Shown here in pieces: positions 27,113 through 35,515 of a stretch of DNA of 64,000 nt. This stretch comes from Myxococcaceae bacterium (lineage in GTDB: Bacteria; Myxococcota; Myxococcia; Myxococcales; Myxococcaceae), in assembly GCA_016793095.1 (NCBI GenBank), contig JAEUJQ010000054.1, forward strand, positions 1-64,000. The letters are read 5' to 3'. The notes under the pieces are model-generated. The model saw nothing but the letters and a program-made list of their open reading frames with translations. It searched no databases and was not told where the DNA came from. A program made the translations under genes and the position numbers. Each line of letters begins with the position of its first letter. The stretch's first letter is position 1.

Positions 27113-29923
27113 TCACCTGGGGCTGCGCGCGCCGAGCGTTCTCTTCAACTGCTCGGCCTCTGCCCGCGATCCGTACGAGGCAGGCCACGCGAGCAGCGCC
27201 TCGTCCACGAGAGAGCGCGCGCGGGCCGTGTTGCCGAGGGCCTTCGCGAGCAGGAACGCAGCGTCAGCCCGCTCGATGGACTTCGGCGACGCGAGCGCCA
27301 GGGACTGCTCGAGGAACCCTCGCGCGGCGCCCGCGTTGCCTTGCAGGAGGCGGGTCGCGCCCAGCCCGGTGAGGTTGCGCGCCAGCTCGGGGCTCGTCGC
27401 GCCCAGCACCTCCTTGCGGATCTCGAGCGCCCGCTGATCCGACACGAGCGCCGCGTCGAGGGCGCCGGCGCGGCGTTGCGCGGTCGCGAGGTTCGTGAGC
27501 GTGACGGCCACGGTCGCGGCCCTGGGGCCAGCAGTGGCCTCCTTGATCGCGAGGGCCCGCTCCAGCATGGCGAGCGCGTCTCTCGGGCGATCCGCGTCGA
27601 GCAGCACCGCGCCCAGGTTCGACAGCGACAGCGCGACCTTGGGGCTCTGCTCGCCGAAGGCCTTCTCGCGGATCGCGAGGGAGCGCTCGAGCCGGGTGAC
27701 GGCCTGCGCGTGATCTCCGGCGTCATGCAGCGCGTTGGCGAGGTTGTTCAGCGTGTCCGAGACCGCCGGGTGATCGGGCGCCAGCACCTTCTCTTCGATG
27801 CCGAGCGCCCGCTCGAACTCGGCGATCGCGTCGTTCACCCGGCCGAGCGCGCGGAGCGAGATGCCGACGTTGTTGTGGCTGCGGGCCGCCATCGGCGATC
27901 CAGCGCCGAACACCGCCTCGCGCAGCGCCAACGCCTTCTGGTGAAGCGCGAGGGCCTCTTCGTGCCGGCCCTGTCGGCTGCGCAGCACGGCCTCGTTGTT
28001 CGCGAGCGACGCCTCGAGCTCACGGGGCGCGCCGTAGCGGTTGACGGCGACGCGCGCGTACCGGGCCCAGCGCTCGGCGTCGTCGACCGGCAGCGTGCTG
28101 GCTCCAGCGAAGCCCACGCGATCGACCCAGGCGCGCGCGACGAGCTCGTCGGACTGGTGCTGCTGCGCGAGGAGAATGGCGTCTTCGGCGAGCAGGTCGG
28201 CCTTCACGAAGTCGAGCTCCGCGGCCGACAGCCTCGCGGAGAGCCAGGTGGCCTCGGCCATCGCGTCGGTCGCCTCTTGCACGCGCGCCTGCTCCAGCAC
28301 CTGCGCGATGCGCCCCCGGGCGTCCTTCAGCTTGCCGGCCTCGATCAGCGCCTTCACTCCGGCGAGCCCCTGACGCAGCTCGTCGCCCTCGACCGCGGTC
28401 TGCGCGACCGCTTGCTGATCGCAGGCGCCCAGGGGCGGCAACGACGAGGCGAGGGAGACGGCCCGCTCGACGACGTCCGCGTCGGCCTTTCGGAAGAGCT
28501 GCGCCGTGGCGTCGAAGTCGGCGAGCCGGCGGCTCAAGCAGACGATCGCCTGGCCGACCTGCTCATCGGCGCGCCCGTCGCTCGCCTCACACGCGGCGCG
28601 ACGCCTCTCGACCCACCGCCGGCCCCACGCGTCCATCAGGCGCGCCGTCTCGCTCCAGGCAGAGCCGGCCCAGGGTCGATCGGTGCGCTCGAAGGCTGCC
28701 TTCGCCTCGGCCCGCGCCCGGTCGCCCCAGACGCCGGCCAGCCTCGACGAGAAGCCGGCGCACCGCTGCGCCTCCCGACGGGACAGGGCCACGACGATCA
28801 CCAGCGCCGCCGTCGAGAGCGCGGCCACCAGCAGGGTGAGGAGCTGGCGGTTGCGCGACGTCTTCCGGCGCCCGAGCTGAATCAGCAGCGCCCGCAGCGT
28901 CTGGAAGCGCTCGTCGGGGTTGGCCCGGAGCGCCTTGAGGAGCAGGTGGTGAATGCGCCGGGGCACGCGCGTCGCGCGGGGAGGCGGGCGCACGCGGTTG
29001 GCCTGGATCTCCGCGGCGACCGCGGGGGCCGTCGTGCCCTCGAACGGTCGAGCGCCGTAGAGCGCCTCGTACAGCGCGATGGCGAAGCTGAACTCGTCGC
29101 TGCGGGGATCCGTCTTCTGGCCGAACATGGCCTCGGGCGACATGTACGCCGGCGTACCGAGCATGATGCCGGGCAGGGTGATGCGGCGGCGGATCGACCC
29201 GGTCGGCGTCTCGGCGGTGGGCGTGATGGGCTGCGGCGCCGGCTGCGAGCTCTCGTGCGCGTGCGCGAGGCCGAAGTCCATCACGCGGGCGCGCTCGTTC
29301 CTGCCGATCACCACGTTGTCGGGCTTGAAGTCCCGGTGGGTGACGCCGGCGTCGTGCGCCGCGGCCAGGCCCTCGCCCGCCTCGAGGAAGACCGAGAGGA
29401 TCTCCTGCCAGGTGCGTGGCCGCTCCGCGAGCCACCGGGTGAGGGTCTGTCCTTCGACGAACTCCATCGCGAGGTAGACCTGCCCCTCGACGATGCCGAC
29501 GTCATGCACGGTGACGACGTTCGGGTGGCCGATGCGCGCGAGCGCCTGCGCCTCCCGCATCAGGCGCAGCCGGAGCTCGTCAGCGATGCTGCTCGACTGG
29601 TGCTCGGCCTTGAGCAGCTTGAGCGCGACCTTGCGATCGAGCACCGGATCCCACGCGGCGACCACCTCGCCCATGCCGCCCTTGCCGAGCTGCTCGAGCA
29701 CGACGTAGCGATCGAGGGCGGCGCCTTTCTCCAGCGCCGGCGCGGCGGCGGGAGCCGGCTCGGGGTGCTCGCCCGAGTGGTGCGTGGCCTCGAACGCGGG
29801 GTCGGTCACCGGCCCGCGCGCGGGTGTGAGCGTGTCCCCCAGCAGGGGATCGTCTTTGGGGTGCGAGTCCGCCACGGGTCCGGGTGTCGGCGACCGGGCT
29901 CGCCGACGCGGCCGTTCAACCAT
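27113..29923 (-). CDS. Ser/Thr protein kinase with transmembrane helix and TPR repeats
   Basis: A 936-residue eukaryotic-type kinase. The kinase domain (about residues 72-345) has the glycine loop GKGGMGEV 80-87, lysine 102, HRDFKPDN 196-203 and DFG 216-218, so it should be active. A single membrane helix lies at about 361-380. The extracytoplasmic C-terminal part carries about six TPR units of the LHQKALALREAVFG / LERALAIKEATAG type. Residues 1-70 are disordered with Asp/Pro/His. Kinases of this layout are abundant in myxobacteria. It converges with the PilZ-Hsp70 gene, 26 bp apart, and is divergent from the next gene. Confidence 0.92.
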   Translation of the reverse strand: MVERPRRRARSPTPGPVADSHPKDDPLLGDTLTPARGPVTDPAFEATHHSGEHPEPAPAAAPALEKGAALDRYVVLEQLGKGGMGEVVAAWDPVLDRKVALKLLKAEHQSSSIADELRLRLMREAQALARIGHPNVVTVHDVGIVEGQVYLAMEFVEGQTLTRWLAERPRTWQEILSVFLEAGEGLAAAHDAGVTHRDFKPDNVVIGRNERARVMDFGLAHAHESSQPAPQPITPTAETPTGSIRRRITLPGIMLGTPAYMSPEAMFGQKTDPRSDEFSFAIALYEALYGARPFEGTTAPAVAAEIQANRVRPPPRATRVPRRIHHLLLKALRANPDERFQTLRALLIQLGRRKTSRNRQLLTLLVAALSTAALVIVVALSRREAQRCAGFSSRLAGVWGDRARAEAKAAFERTDRPWAGSAWSETARLMDAWGRRWVERRRAACEASDGRADEQVGQAIVCLSRRLADFDATAQLFRKADADVVERAVSLASSLPPLGACDQQAVAQTAVEGDELRQGLAGVKALIEAGKLKDARGRIAQVLEQARVQEATDAMAEATWLSARLSAAELDFVKADLLAEDAILLAQQHQSDELVARAWVDRVGFAGASTLPVDDAERWARYARVAVNRYGAPRELEASLANNEAVLRSRQGRHEEALALHQKALALREAVFGAGSPMAARSHNNVGISLRALGRVNDAIAEFERALGIEEKVLAPDHPAVSDTLNNLANALHDAGDHAQAVTRLERSLAIREKAFGEQSPKVALSLSNLGAVLLDADRPRDALAMLERALAIKEATAGPRAATVAVTLTNLATAQRRAGALDAALVSDQRALEIRKEVLGATSPELARNLTGLGATRLLQGNAGAARGFLEQSLALASPKSIERADAAFLLAKALGNTARARSLVDEALLAWPASYGSRAEAEQLKRTLGARSPR

Positions 29924-29983
29924 GAACGGTGGCGGCGCTCCACTCTCGATGCAGGCGCGCGGCCGCGTTACGGTCGCCCCGCC

Positions 29984-30496
29984 ATGTCAGACGTCAAGAC
30001 CCTGCGGCTGGCCTCCGCGCAGCTCACGGCCGAGTCCCTCGAGGCCTTCCTCACCTATCAACGCACGCTCCTCTCGGCGCTCGCTGCCAGCGGCGACGCC
30101 CAACACGCGACCTGGGCAGGCCGCTTCGCGTTCGCCCACGGAACGGCGCTGGCCGAGAGCGGCCTCGATGCGCTGACCCAGCAGCGGCTCAAGGTGCTGG
30201 TGAGCGAGTTCTGCGGAAAACGCTCGGCCTGGCTCACGGTGAAGCAGCGCGCCGCCGACGCCGAGGCCGCGGTCCACCAGGCGAAGGCGCATGGAAGACC
30301 CGTGCCTGAGAAAGAAGCGCTCATCCTCTCCCGGGCGAGCGCCGAGCTGCACCGCCTCGAAGACTTCTCGCCGTTCGCTGCCCGCTACGGGCCGGAGGCG
30401 CTCGAGCTGCTGCGCGGGCGCGATCTCGAGGTGGTGACGCTGCACCGCGAGCTGAGCCGCCTCGAAGGCTCTGGGGGCCACCTCCACCCGGGGTGA
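29984..30496 (+). CDS. Hypothetical helical protein
   Basis: A 170-residue soluble protein with no signal peptide and no recognised family. It is largely alpha-helical, with Leu/Ala/Arg-rich segments (LTAESLEAFLTYQRTLLSAL, SEFCGKRSAWLTVKQRAADA, AELHRLEDFSPFAARYG). The frame is open far upstream, but the ATG at 29984 is the first that gives a sensible N terminus (MSDVKTLRLAS) and it lies 60 bp from the divergent kinase gene. The C terminus is unstructured (Gly/His/Pro). Function unknown; a regulatory link with the divergently transcribed kinase is possible but unsupported. Confidence 0.5.
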   Translation: MSDVKTLRLASAQLTAESLEAFLTYQRTLLSALAASGDAQHATWAGRFAFAHGTALAESGLDALTQQRLKVLVSEFCGKRSAWLTVKQRAADAEAAVHQAKAHGRPVPEKEALILSRASAELHRLEDFSPFAARYGPEALELLRGRDLEVVTLHRELSRLEGSGGHLHPG

Positions 30497-30554
30497 TCGA
30501 GTCATCTTCAGCGGTTGACACGCTCGGCGAGGAGCGTCAGAAGCCCCGGCCGAC

Positions 30555-31352
30555 ATGACGACCAAGAAAGAGCTGAAGGAGCTGAGGGCGCCTGACGAGC
30601 TGCAGAAGATTGGCCAGCAGGCCGTGCCCTTCCTCGAGCAGCACGGGAAGAACATCGTGCTGGGCGTGCTGGCCTTCGTGGGCGTCGGCGGCGGCATCGC
30701 GCTCGTCGGGCACATTCAGAAGCGCAGCCTCGAGGCGTCGATGTACCAGTACGGCTCGGCCCTCAAGGTGCTCGACCGCGAGGTGAACGCGAACGCCACG
30801 AAGGCCGACGGCGTCCCCGAGGACGAGGTGCCCTTCAAGTCCGAGAAGGAGAAGGACGAGGCGATCATCGCGAAGCTCACCGCCTTTCGCAGCGACAACA
30901 AGGGCAAGAAGACCGCCGCCAACGCCGCGCTCCCCCTCGCCCAGGCGCTCTTGCGGCAGGGCAAGGCCAACGACGCGCTGCCCCTCGCCGAGGAGTTCCT
31001 CAAGGAGGCCGACCCGGCTGATCCGCTGCGCCCCGTCGCGCTCGAGACCCGTGGCTACGCCCTCGAGTCGGTCGGCAAGCTGGACGAGGCCGCGGCGGCC
31101 TTCGACAAGCTCGCTCAGGAGAACAAGAGCGACTTCATGAAGGGCATGGGGCTGTACCACTCGGCGCGGCTGCTCGAGAAGAAGGCCGATCTGAACGGCG
31201 CCATGAAGCGGTACGGTGAGGTCGCCGCCAGCGCGGCGGACTCGTCGGCGGCACGCCTCGCGAAGGAGCGCATGAGCCTGCTCGTCGCGAAGGGCGTGGC
31301 GATGCCCGAGTCCATGGCCGCCCCCGCGCCGGCTGCTGACGCCGGCAAGTGA
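30555..31352 (+). CDS. YfgM-like TPR membrane protein
   Basis: A 265-residue protein with one N-terminal membrane helix (NIVLGVLAFVGVGGGIALV, about residues 34-52) and a periplasmic TPR-like domain (LALAQALLRQGKANDALPLAEEFL, ALESVGKLDEAAAAFDKL). This is the YfgM layout, in which the ancillary SecYEG/periplasmic chaperone factor is anchored in the inner membrane. The next gene is BamB-like; yfgM-bamB adjacency is also known in Escherichia coli, which strengthens both calls. The two genes overlap or nearly abut. The C-terminal tail is Ala/Pro-rich. Confidence 0.75.
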   Translation: MTTKKELKELRAPDELQKIGQQAVPFLEQHGKNIVLGVLAFVGVGGGIALVGHIQKRSLEASMYQYGSALKVLDREVNANATKADGVPEDEVPFKSEKEKDEAIIAKLTAFRSDNKGKKTAANAALPLAQALLRQGKANDALPLAEEFLKEADPADPLRPVALETRGYALESVGKLDEAAAAFDKLAQENKSDFMKGMGLYHSARLLEKKADLNGAMKRYGEVAASAADSSAARLAKERMSLLVAKGVAMPESMAAPAPAADAGK

Positions 31353-31372
31353 TCGCCGGCCGGACCCCGACG

Positions 31373-32557
31373 ATGAGAACGGCGTTCCTCCTCACGCTCG
31401 TCGGCCTGTCCGCGTGCAAGGCCATTCCACTCTCCGACGATCCCACCAACCCGATCCGCGTGGCGCAGGTGAGCCCGCCGGCGCTGTGGGAGATCGACTG
31501 GTCGAAGGACCTCGTGAAGTCCCCGCTGCTCGAGTACCAGCCGCGCGAGACGGCGAAGCCGGCGATCGATCCCGACACCGAGCGCGTCATCGTCGCCACC
31601 CGCGACGGGATGATCCGGTGCCTCTCGCCCGTCGATGGGGCGGTGCTCTGGGAGAAGAAGACCAACGGGAAGTTCTTCTCGGGAGCGCAGGTCGCGCAGG
31701 GCGTCGCCTACGTGCCTGGCGGTGACGGGGTGCTGTACGCGATCCGCATCCTGTCGGGCGAGCTGGTCTGGGAGTTCAAGGCGAACGAGGAGCTGATCAC
31801 CCCGCCCGTCATCGCCGAGGGCCGGGTGCTGGTGACGTCGTCGCAGGACACCCTGTTCGCCGTCGACGCGACGACGGGCAAGTGGGTCTGGCAGTACAAG
31901 CGCGACATGCCGCAGGGCTTCTCGGTGCGGGGCGCCTCCACGCCCACGGTGAGCGACGGGCTCGTCTTCGCGGGCTTCGCCGACGGCTTCCTGGTCGCGC
32001 TGGGCCTCGATGACGGCGTCGCGCGCTGGGAACGCAAGCTGACGATCTCGGGCGGGCAGCAGTTCAAGGACGTGGACTCGTCGCCGGTCGTGGACGAGGA
32101 GGGGCGCCTCTTCGCCGCGAGCTACAAGGACGGCGTCTTCTGCCTCGACGCGAAGACGGGTGACCTCAGGTGGACCACCTCGCGCGCCGGCATCACCTCG
32201 CTCATCCAGCGTGGGGAGGTGCTGTTCGCGACGGGCGACGGCACCTTGACGGCCTTCGACAGCCGTGGCGGCCGAGCGCTCTGGAGCCTCGACCTGTCCG
32301 ATCGCACCCCGAAGGGGAAGACGAACAACGCGGGCCGCGCGCCCGTCATGACACGCGGCTACATCGTGGTGCCGACCTCGACCGCGCTCGCCTTCGTCGA
32401 TCCGACCGTCGGCAAGGTGCGCACCGCCTGGAACCCGGGTCGGGGGATCTCGGCCACGCCGACCCGCTTCGTGTCCGCGAAGGGCGGGAACCGGCTGTAC
32501 GTGCTGAGCAACCTGGGCACCCTCTACGCGCTCCAGCTGATCGGGAGCGGCGGGTGA
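31373..32557 (+). CDS. bamB: BamB-like outer-membrane assembly lipoprotein
   Basis: A 394-residue lipoprotein (lipobox LVGLSAC, cysteine 15) that folds as a PQQ-type beta-propeller. Repeated blades are clear: DGAVLWEKKTNGKFFSG, SGELVWEFKANEEL, TGKWVWQYKRD, DGVARWERKL and TGDLRWTTSRAG. BamB helps the BAM complex insert beta-barrel proteins into the outer membrane. The ATG at 31373 is preferred over a GTG at 31349 because it gives a short normal signal peptide. It lies just after the YfgM-like gene and overlaps the Nudix gene by GTGA at 32554-32557. Confidence 0.82.
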   Translation: MRTAFLLTLVGLSACKAIPLSDDPTNPIRVAQVSPPALWEIDWSKDLVKSPLLEYQPRETAKPAIDPDTERVIVATRDGMIRCLSPVDGAVLWEKKTNGKFFSGAQVAQGVAYVPGGDGVLYAIRILSGELVWEFKANEELITPPVIAEGRVLVTSSQDTLFAVDATTGKWVWQYKRDMPQGFSVRGASTPTVSDGLVFAGFADGFLVALGLDDGVARWERKLTISGGQQFKDVDSSPVVDEEGRLFAASYKDGVFCLDAKTGDLRWTTSRAGITSLIQRGEVLFATGDGTLTAFDSRGGRALWSLDLSDRTPKGKTNNAGRAPVMTRGYIVVPTSTALAFVDPTVGKVRTAWNPGRGISATPTRFVSAKGGNRLYVLSNLGTLYALQLIGSGG

Positions 32558-32964
32558 AGCGCATCCGCGTGGTGGCCGGCCTCATCGCCGACCCGACCGA
32601 TGCGACGCGCTTCCTCGTCCAGCAGCGCCTCCCGAACGCGAGCCGCGCCAACCTCTGGGAGTTCCCTGGCGGGAAGATCGAGCCCGGCGAGACCGAGGCC
32701 GAGGCGCTCGTGCGCGAGGGCAGGGAAGAGCTCGACGTCGAGCTGTCCGTCGGGCGGCGGCTGTGGGGCACGGTGCACGAGTACCCGGATCTGATCGTCG
32801 AGCTCGAGCTGCTGGTCGCCCACATCGTCACCGGCAGCCCGAAGGCGCTGGGCGCCCAGGCGATCCGCTTCGCCACGCCGCACGAGATGAAGGCGCTGCC
32901 GTTCTGCGAGGCCGACGTGCCGCTGCTCGACGCGCTGGCGACGGGCGCCGTGCCCACGCGATGA
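32554..32964 (+). CDS. Nudix hydrolase, MutT-like
   Basis: A 136-residue Nudix protein. The Nudix box spans about residues 40-62 (GKIEPGETEAEALVREGREE with Asp instead of the final Gly), with all metal-binding glutamates in place. The leading VVAGLIAD and FLVQQR blocks and the WEFPGGK entry match MutT-type (8-oxo-dGTP or related) pyrophosphohydrolases; the exact substrate is not certain. The GTG start overlaps the bamB stop, and the stop overlaps the ATG of the next gene, so the run bamB-nudix-yprB is translationally coupled. Confidence 0.88.
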   Translation: MKRIRVVAGLIADPTDATRFLVQQRLPNASRANLWEFPGGKIEPGETEAEALVREGREELDVELSVGRRLWGTVHEYPDLIVELELLVAHIVTGSPKALGAQAIRFATPHEMKALPFCEADVPLLDALATGAVPTR

Positions 32965-33791
32965 GCGGCTTCCTCGAGCGCACCTTCCAGTTGTCGAAGG
33001 GCGTCGGGCCGTACCGGGAGCGCGACCTCTGGGCGCGAGGCTACGAGACCTGGGCGCAGTTCGAGGCCGCCGCCGCGAAGGAGATCGTCATGTCGAAGAC
33101 GATCGACGCGCAGACGCTCGAGCACATCGGGCTGGCGCGGGCGGCGCTCGCGAAGAACGATCTCGCCACCCTCGCGACGCTGGTGACGCCCAGGGAACAC
33201 TGGCGCCTGTACCCGCACTTCGTCGAGCAGGCCGCGTTCTTCGACATCGAGGCCGACGGCGAGAACGTGCCGACGGTGGTGGGCGTGATGGACCGCGAGG
33301 GCGTCGCGTCGTTCCGGCGCGGCGTGTCGCTGCACGAGCTGCCTGCGCGGCTGGCGAAGAGCCCGATCTGGGTCACCTTCAACGGCGCGGTCTTCGACGT
33401 GCCGGTGCTCGAGAGCGCCTTCGAGGACGTGGAGTTCCCGACGCCGCTGGTGCACGTCGATCTGCGCTTCCTCGTGCGGCGCACGGGGCTCAAGGGCGGC
33501 CTCAAGGGCATCGAGGAGGAGCTCAAGCTGCACCGGCCACCGCACCTCAAGGGCGTGAAGGGCTTCGACGCGATCCGCCTCTGGCGCGAGTGGAACGATC
33601 GGCGCGACGTGGCCGCGCTGCGGATCCTGCTCGAGTACAACCTGTACGACGCGATCAACCTGCGCTCGGTGTTCGAGTGGTGTCAGTGGAAGCTGGCCGA
33701 GCAGTTCGCCTGGCAGCTCGAGCGGCGGCCGATCTTCGAGCGCGGCGACGTGCTGTACGACGTGAGCCGGCTGGTGCTCGGGGCGGGCTAG
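32961..33791 (+). CDS. YprB-like RNase H-fold exonuclease
   Basis: A 276-residue protein with the YprB/DEDD exonuclease fold. Motif I is AFFDIEADG (about residue 95), motif II is WVTFNGAVFDVPVLE, and motif III YNLYDAINL lies near the C terminus, supplying the acidic metal-binding residues. The N-terminal 80 residues include a helix-hairpin-like SKGVGPYRERDLWARGY. It is probably a metal-dependent nuclease acting on DNA or RNA. It overlaps the Nudix gene (ATGA), and its own stop shares bases with the stop of the convergent lipoprotein gene at 33788. Confidence 0.78.
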   Translation: MSGFLERTFQLSKGVGPYRERDLWARGYETWAQFEAAAAKEIVMSKTIDAQTLEHIGLARAALAKNDLATLATLVTPREHWRLYPHFVEQAAFFDIEADGENVPTVVGVMDREGVASFRRGVSLHELPARLAKSPIWVTFNGAVFDVPVLESAFEDVEFPTPLVHVDLRFLVRRTGLKGGLKGIEEELKLHRPPHLKGVKGFDAIRLWREWNDRRDVAALRILLEYNLYDAINLRSVFEWCQWKLAEQFAWQLERRPIFERGDVLYDVSRLVLGAG

Positions 33792-34336
33792 CGCTTCTTC
33801 TTCTTCTTCGACTTCTTCGAGGGCGCGCCGGGCTCGGGCTGCACCTCACCGCCGATGCGGAAGGGGAGCCGCAGCTCGGTGTATTCGGCGCCTCGCGCGT
33901 CGCGGAAGGTGTCCTTCGTCTCGCCGTCGAGGAGCAGCGCATAGCCCCGGCCTGTCTTGAGGGGCGTGAGGAAGCTGATCCGGTAGACGAAGCCGCCGTC
34001 GACGCTGGCCTCGTCGTCGCTCGGCACCACGGCGTCGGTCCAGTCCATGACGCGCACCCGAAGGTCGTCGAGCGGCTCCGCGAAGTGGAGCGTCACCGCC
34101 CGCACCTGGGGGAGCTCGGCGCCCGCGTCGAGGCCATCGAGGGTGAACGTGCCGGCGTCGACCGTGTCGAGGGTGATCGAGAACCGCAGCGGCTCGGGCC
34201 CGGCGTCCGGCGCGCCCGCGTCGATGGCCGCGTCGATGGCCGCGTCAGGCTCGGAACCGGGGCCGGCATCGGCGACGGGCGCTGGCGGCTTCGGGCAGCC
34301 GGCGAGCAACAAGAGCGACAGGCACAGGCGCTTCAT
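33788..34336 (-). CDS. Hypothetical lipoprotein with Asp-Ala-Gly-rich linker
   Basis: A 182-residue lipoprotein (lipobox LLLLAGC, cysteine 14). Residues 20-50 are an Asp/Ala/Gly/Pro linker of the type common in myxobacterial lipoproteins, then a beta-rich domain (VTLHFAEPLDDLRVRVMDW) resembling the Ig-like domains used for anchoring, then a strongly basic tail of Lys and Ser. Function unknown. The stop overlaps that of the convergent YprB-like gene, sharing the bases CTAG. A second lipoprotein gene lies 12 bp upstream on the same strand, so the two probably form one unit. Confidence 0.65.
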   Translation of the reverse strand: MKRLCLSLLLLAGCPKPPAPVADAGPGSEPDAAIDAAIDAGAPDAGPEPLRFSITLDTVDAGTFTLDGLDAGAELPQVRAVTLHFAEPLDDLRVRVMDWTDAVVPSDDEASVDGGFVYRISFLTPLKTGRGYALLLDGETKDTFRDARGAEYTELRLPFRIGGEVQPEPGAPSKKSKKKKKR

Positions 34337-34348
34337 CAGGATCCCCGG

Positions 34349-34885
34349 TCAGCAGCCACAGGCGAAGTCGTCGGCGGTCGGCGTGAGGCACTGCAGGCGG
34401 CAGCTGGGGCCGGGCGTGAAGGTGACGCGGCGGGTGGACGAGCAGTCGCGCTCGGGCACGTGCGCGTAGGCCTCGGGGCAGCCCGGGTCTACGGCGAGCC
34501 ACAGTTGCTTCAGCTCGAGCAGGCGCGTGCCGCCATCGACGCCCAGCTCGGTCCAGCGGTAGCGCATGGTGGCGCAGCGTCGCGACGGCTCTCCCCCCAG
34601 CACCAGCTCGACGTCGTTGCCGGTGGCGAAGTCGGTCCTCGAGCCCGCGATGAGCGCGCCGGCGTCTTCGCGCCCCGGACCCCAGAAGGCGTTCAGCGAC
34701 GAGCTCACCACGAGCCGGCCGCCGCTGGAGGTGCCCACGAAGAGGTTCCCGGTGGTGCCGGTGAAGCGGTGGGGCCGGCAGTCATCCTCCAGGGTCTCGA
34801 AGACCATCGGGCCGATCGCGCCTGTCGCGTCCTCGGCGACCGGCTGGCACGACGCGAGGATGAGGGCGGCCAGCAGGCGCTTCAC
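34349..34885 (-). CDS. Hypothetical cysteine-rich lipoprotein
   Basis: A 178-residue lipoprotein (lipobox ALILASC, cysteine 13). The mature part has many cysteines (eight or so, including the terminal CRLQC and ACGC), suggesting disulfides in the periplasm or at the surface. It has beta-like segments (RLVVSSSLNAFW, ATMRYRWTELG). No family was recognised. It is read leftwards and starts 12 bases beyond the tRNA terminator, so it is probably transcribed separately from the tRNA. The gene ends 12 bp before the next lipoprotein gene. Confidence 0.65.
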   Translation of the reverse strand: MKRLLAALILASCQPVAEDATGAIGPMVFETLEDDCRPHRFTGTTGNLFVGTSSGGRLVVSSSLNAFWGPGREDAGALIAGSRTDFATGNDVELVLGGEPSRRCATMRYRWTELGVDGGTRLLELKQLWLAVDPGCPEAYAHVPERDCSSTRRVTFTPGPSCRLQCLTPTADDFACGC

Positions 34886-34896
34886 GAGAACCCCTG

Positions 34897-34936
34897 AAAA
34901 GAACGAAGGGAACCGGCCTTTCGACCGATTCCCTTC
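34897..34936 (-). terminator. Intrinsic terminator of tRNA-Leu
   Basis: GAAGGGAATCGG pairs with CCGGTTCCCTTC across an eight-base loop on the minus strand (34936-34905), a 12-bp stem with one G-U pair, followed by GTTCTTTT at 34904-34897. It begins three bases after the tRNA and is a textbook factor-independent terminator, rare in such GC-rich DNA. Confidence 0.85.
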
Positions 34937-34938
34937 AG

Positions 34939-35022
34939 TGCCCAGGAGAGGACTCGAACCTCCACGCCGTTTCCGGCACTAGACCCTGAATCTAGCGCGT
35001 CTACCAATTCCGCCACCTGGGC
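34939..35022 (-). tRNA. tRNA-Leu(CAG)
   Basis: An 84-nt tRNA read leftwards. The acceptor stem is GCCCAGG with CCTGGGC, the D arm is GCGGAATTGGTAGACGC, the anticodon stem CTAGA/TCTAG encloses the loop TTCAGGG with anticodon CAG, and a long variable arm (TGCCGGAAACGGCGT) marks the class II type used for leucine. The T arm contains TTCGAGT. The 3' CCA is not encoded; the bases after the discriminator A are CTG. Confidence 0.95.
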
Positions 35023-35033
35023 GAGGCGCGGGG

Positions 35034-35062
35034 CTTGTACGGGGGGAACCCCGGTGTGTCAA
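35034..35062 (-). promoter_or_regulatory. Promoter of tRNA-Leu
   Basis: On the minus strand TTGACA (35062-35057) and TACAAG (35039-35034) are separated by exactly 17 bases and end 12 bases before the tRNA. This is a near-consensus sigma-70 promoter. Confidence 0.85.
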
Positions 35063-35128
35063 CGACGACGACGAGCAGTCGCCGGCAGGCCTGACGAGCG
35101 CGCCGGAGCGACTGGCGCAGCCGGGTGA

Positions 35129-35512
35129 TCAGCTGAACTTCGCCGGCGGCCACTTCCCCTCGGCCTCGAGCGCCTTCCGCTCGTCCGGGTTCTCGTCCAT
35201 GTAGGCCTTGAGCGACTCCTCGGTGATCCACACCTCGACGTCCTCGCCGCCCACCTTCGCCTGACAGCCGAGCCGCGAGCTGGCGCGCACGTCGAACGCG
35301 AGATCGAGGCGATCCATCTCGAGGTCCTCCTGCTCCGAGAGCGAGTCGAGGCCCTTCTTCACCCAGACGTGGCAGGTGGAGCAGGCGCAGACGCCTCCGC
35401 ACGAGTGGCCGACCTGCGCGTGGGCCTGCTCGGCGGCGTCGAGCAGCGACGTGCCCTCGGGCACCTCGACCGTGAGATCCTGCAGGGGCGAGAGGAAGTG
35501 GACGCGCGGCAT
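35129..35512 (-). CDS. fdx: [2Fe-2S] ferredoxin of the Isc system
   Basis: A 127-residue ISC-type ferredoxin. Cluster ligands follow the CX5CX2C...C pattern: SCGGVCACSTCH (about residues 37-48) and LGCQAK near 82. MPRVHFLSPLQDLTVEVPEG and the acidic loop SEQEDLEMDRLDLAFD fit the family. It provides electrons for cluster assembly on IscU. Relative to E. coli Fdx it has a C-terminal extension of about 15 residues (ENPDERKALEAEGKWPPAKF). It is the last gene of the isc operon, 3 bp after hscA. Confidence 0.92.
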   Translation of the reverse strand: MPRVHFLSPLQDLTVEVPEGTSLLDAAEQAHAQVGHSCGGVCACSTCHVWVKKGLDSLSEQEDLEMDRLDLAFDVRASSRLGCQAKVGGEDVEVWITEESLKAYMDENPDERKALEAEGKWPPAKFS

Positions 35513-35515
35513 ACG

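Noticed and set aside
30515-30543. TTGACA with a weak -10 in front of the YfgM-like gene
   Set aside because: The predicted start would lie only a few bases before the ATG, leaving no ribosome-binding site in the transcript; the -10 (CAGAAG) is also poor.
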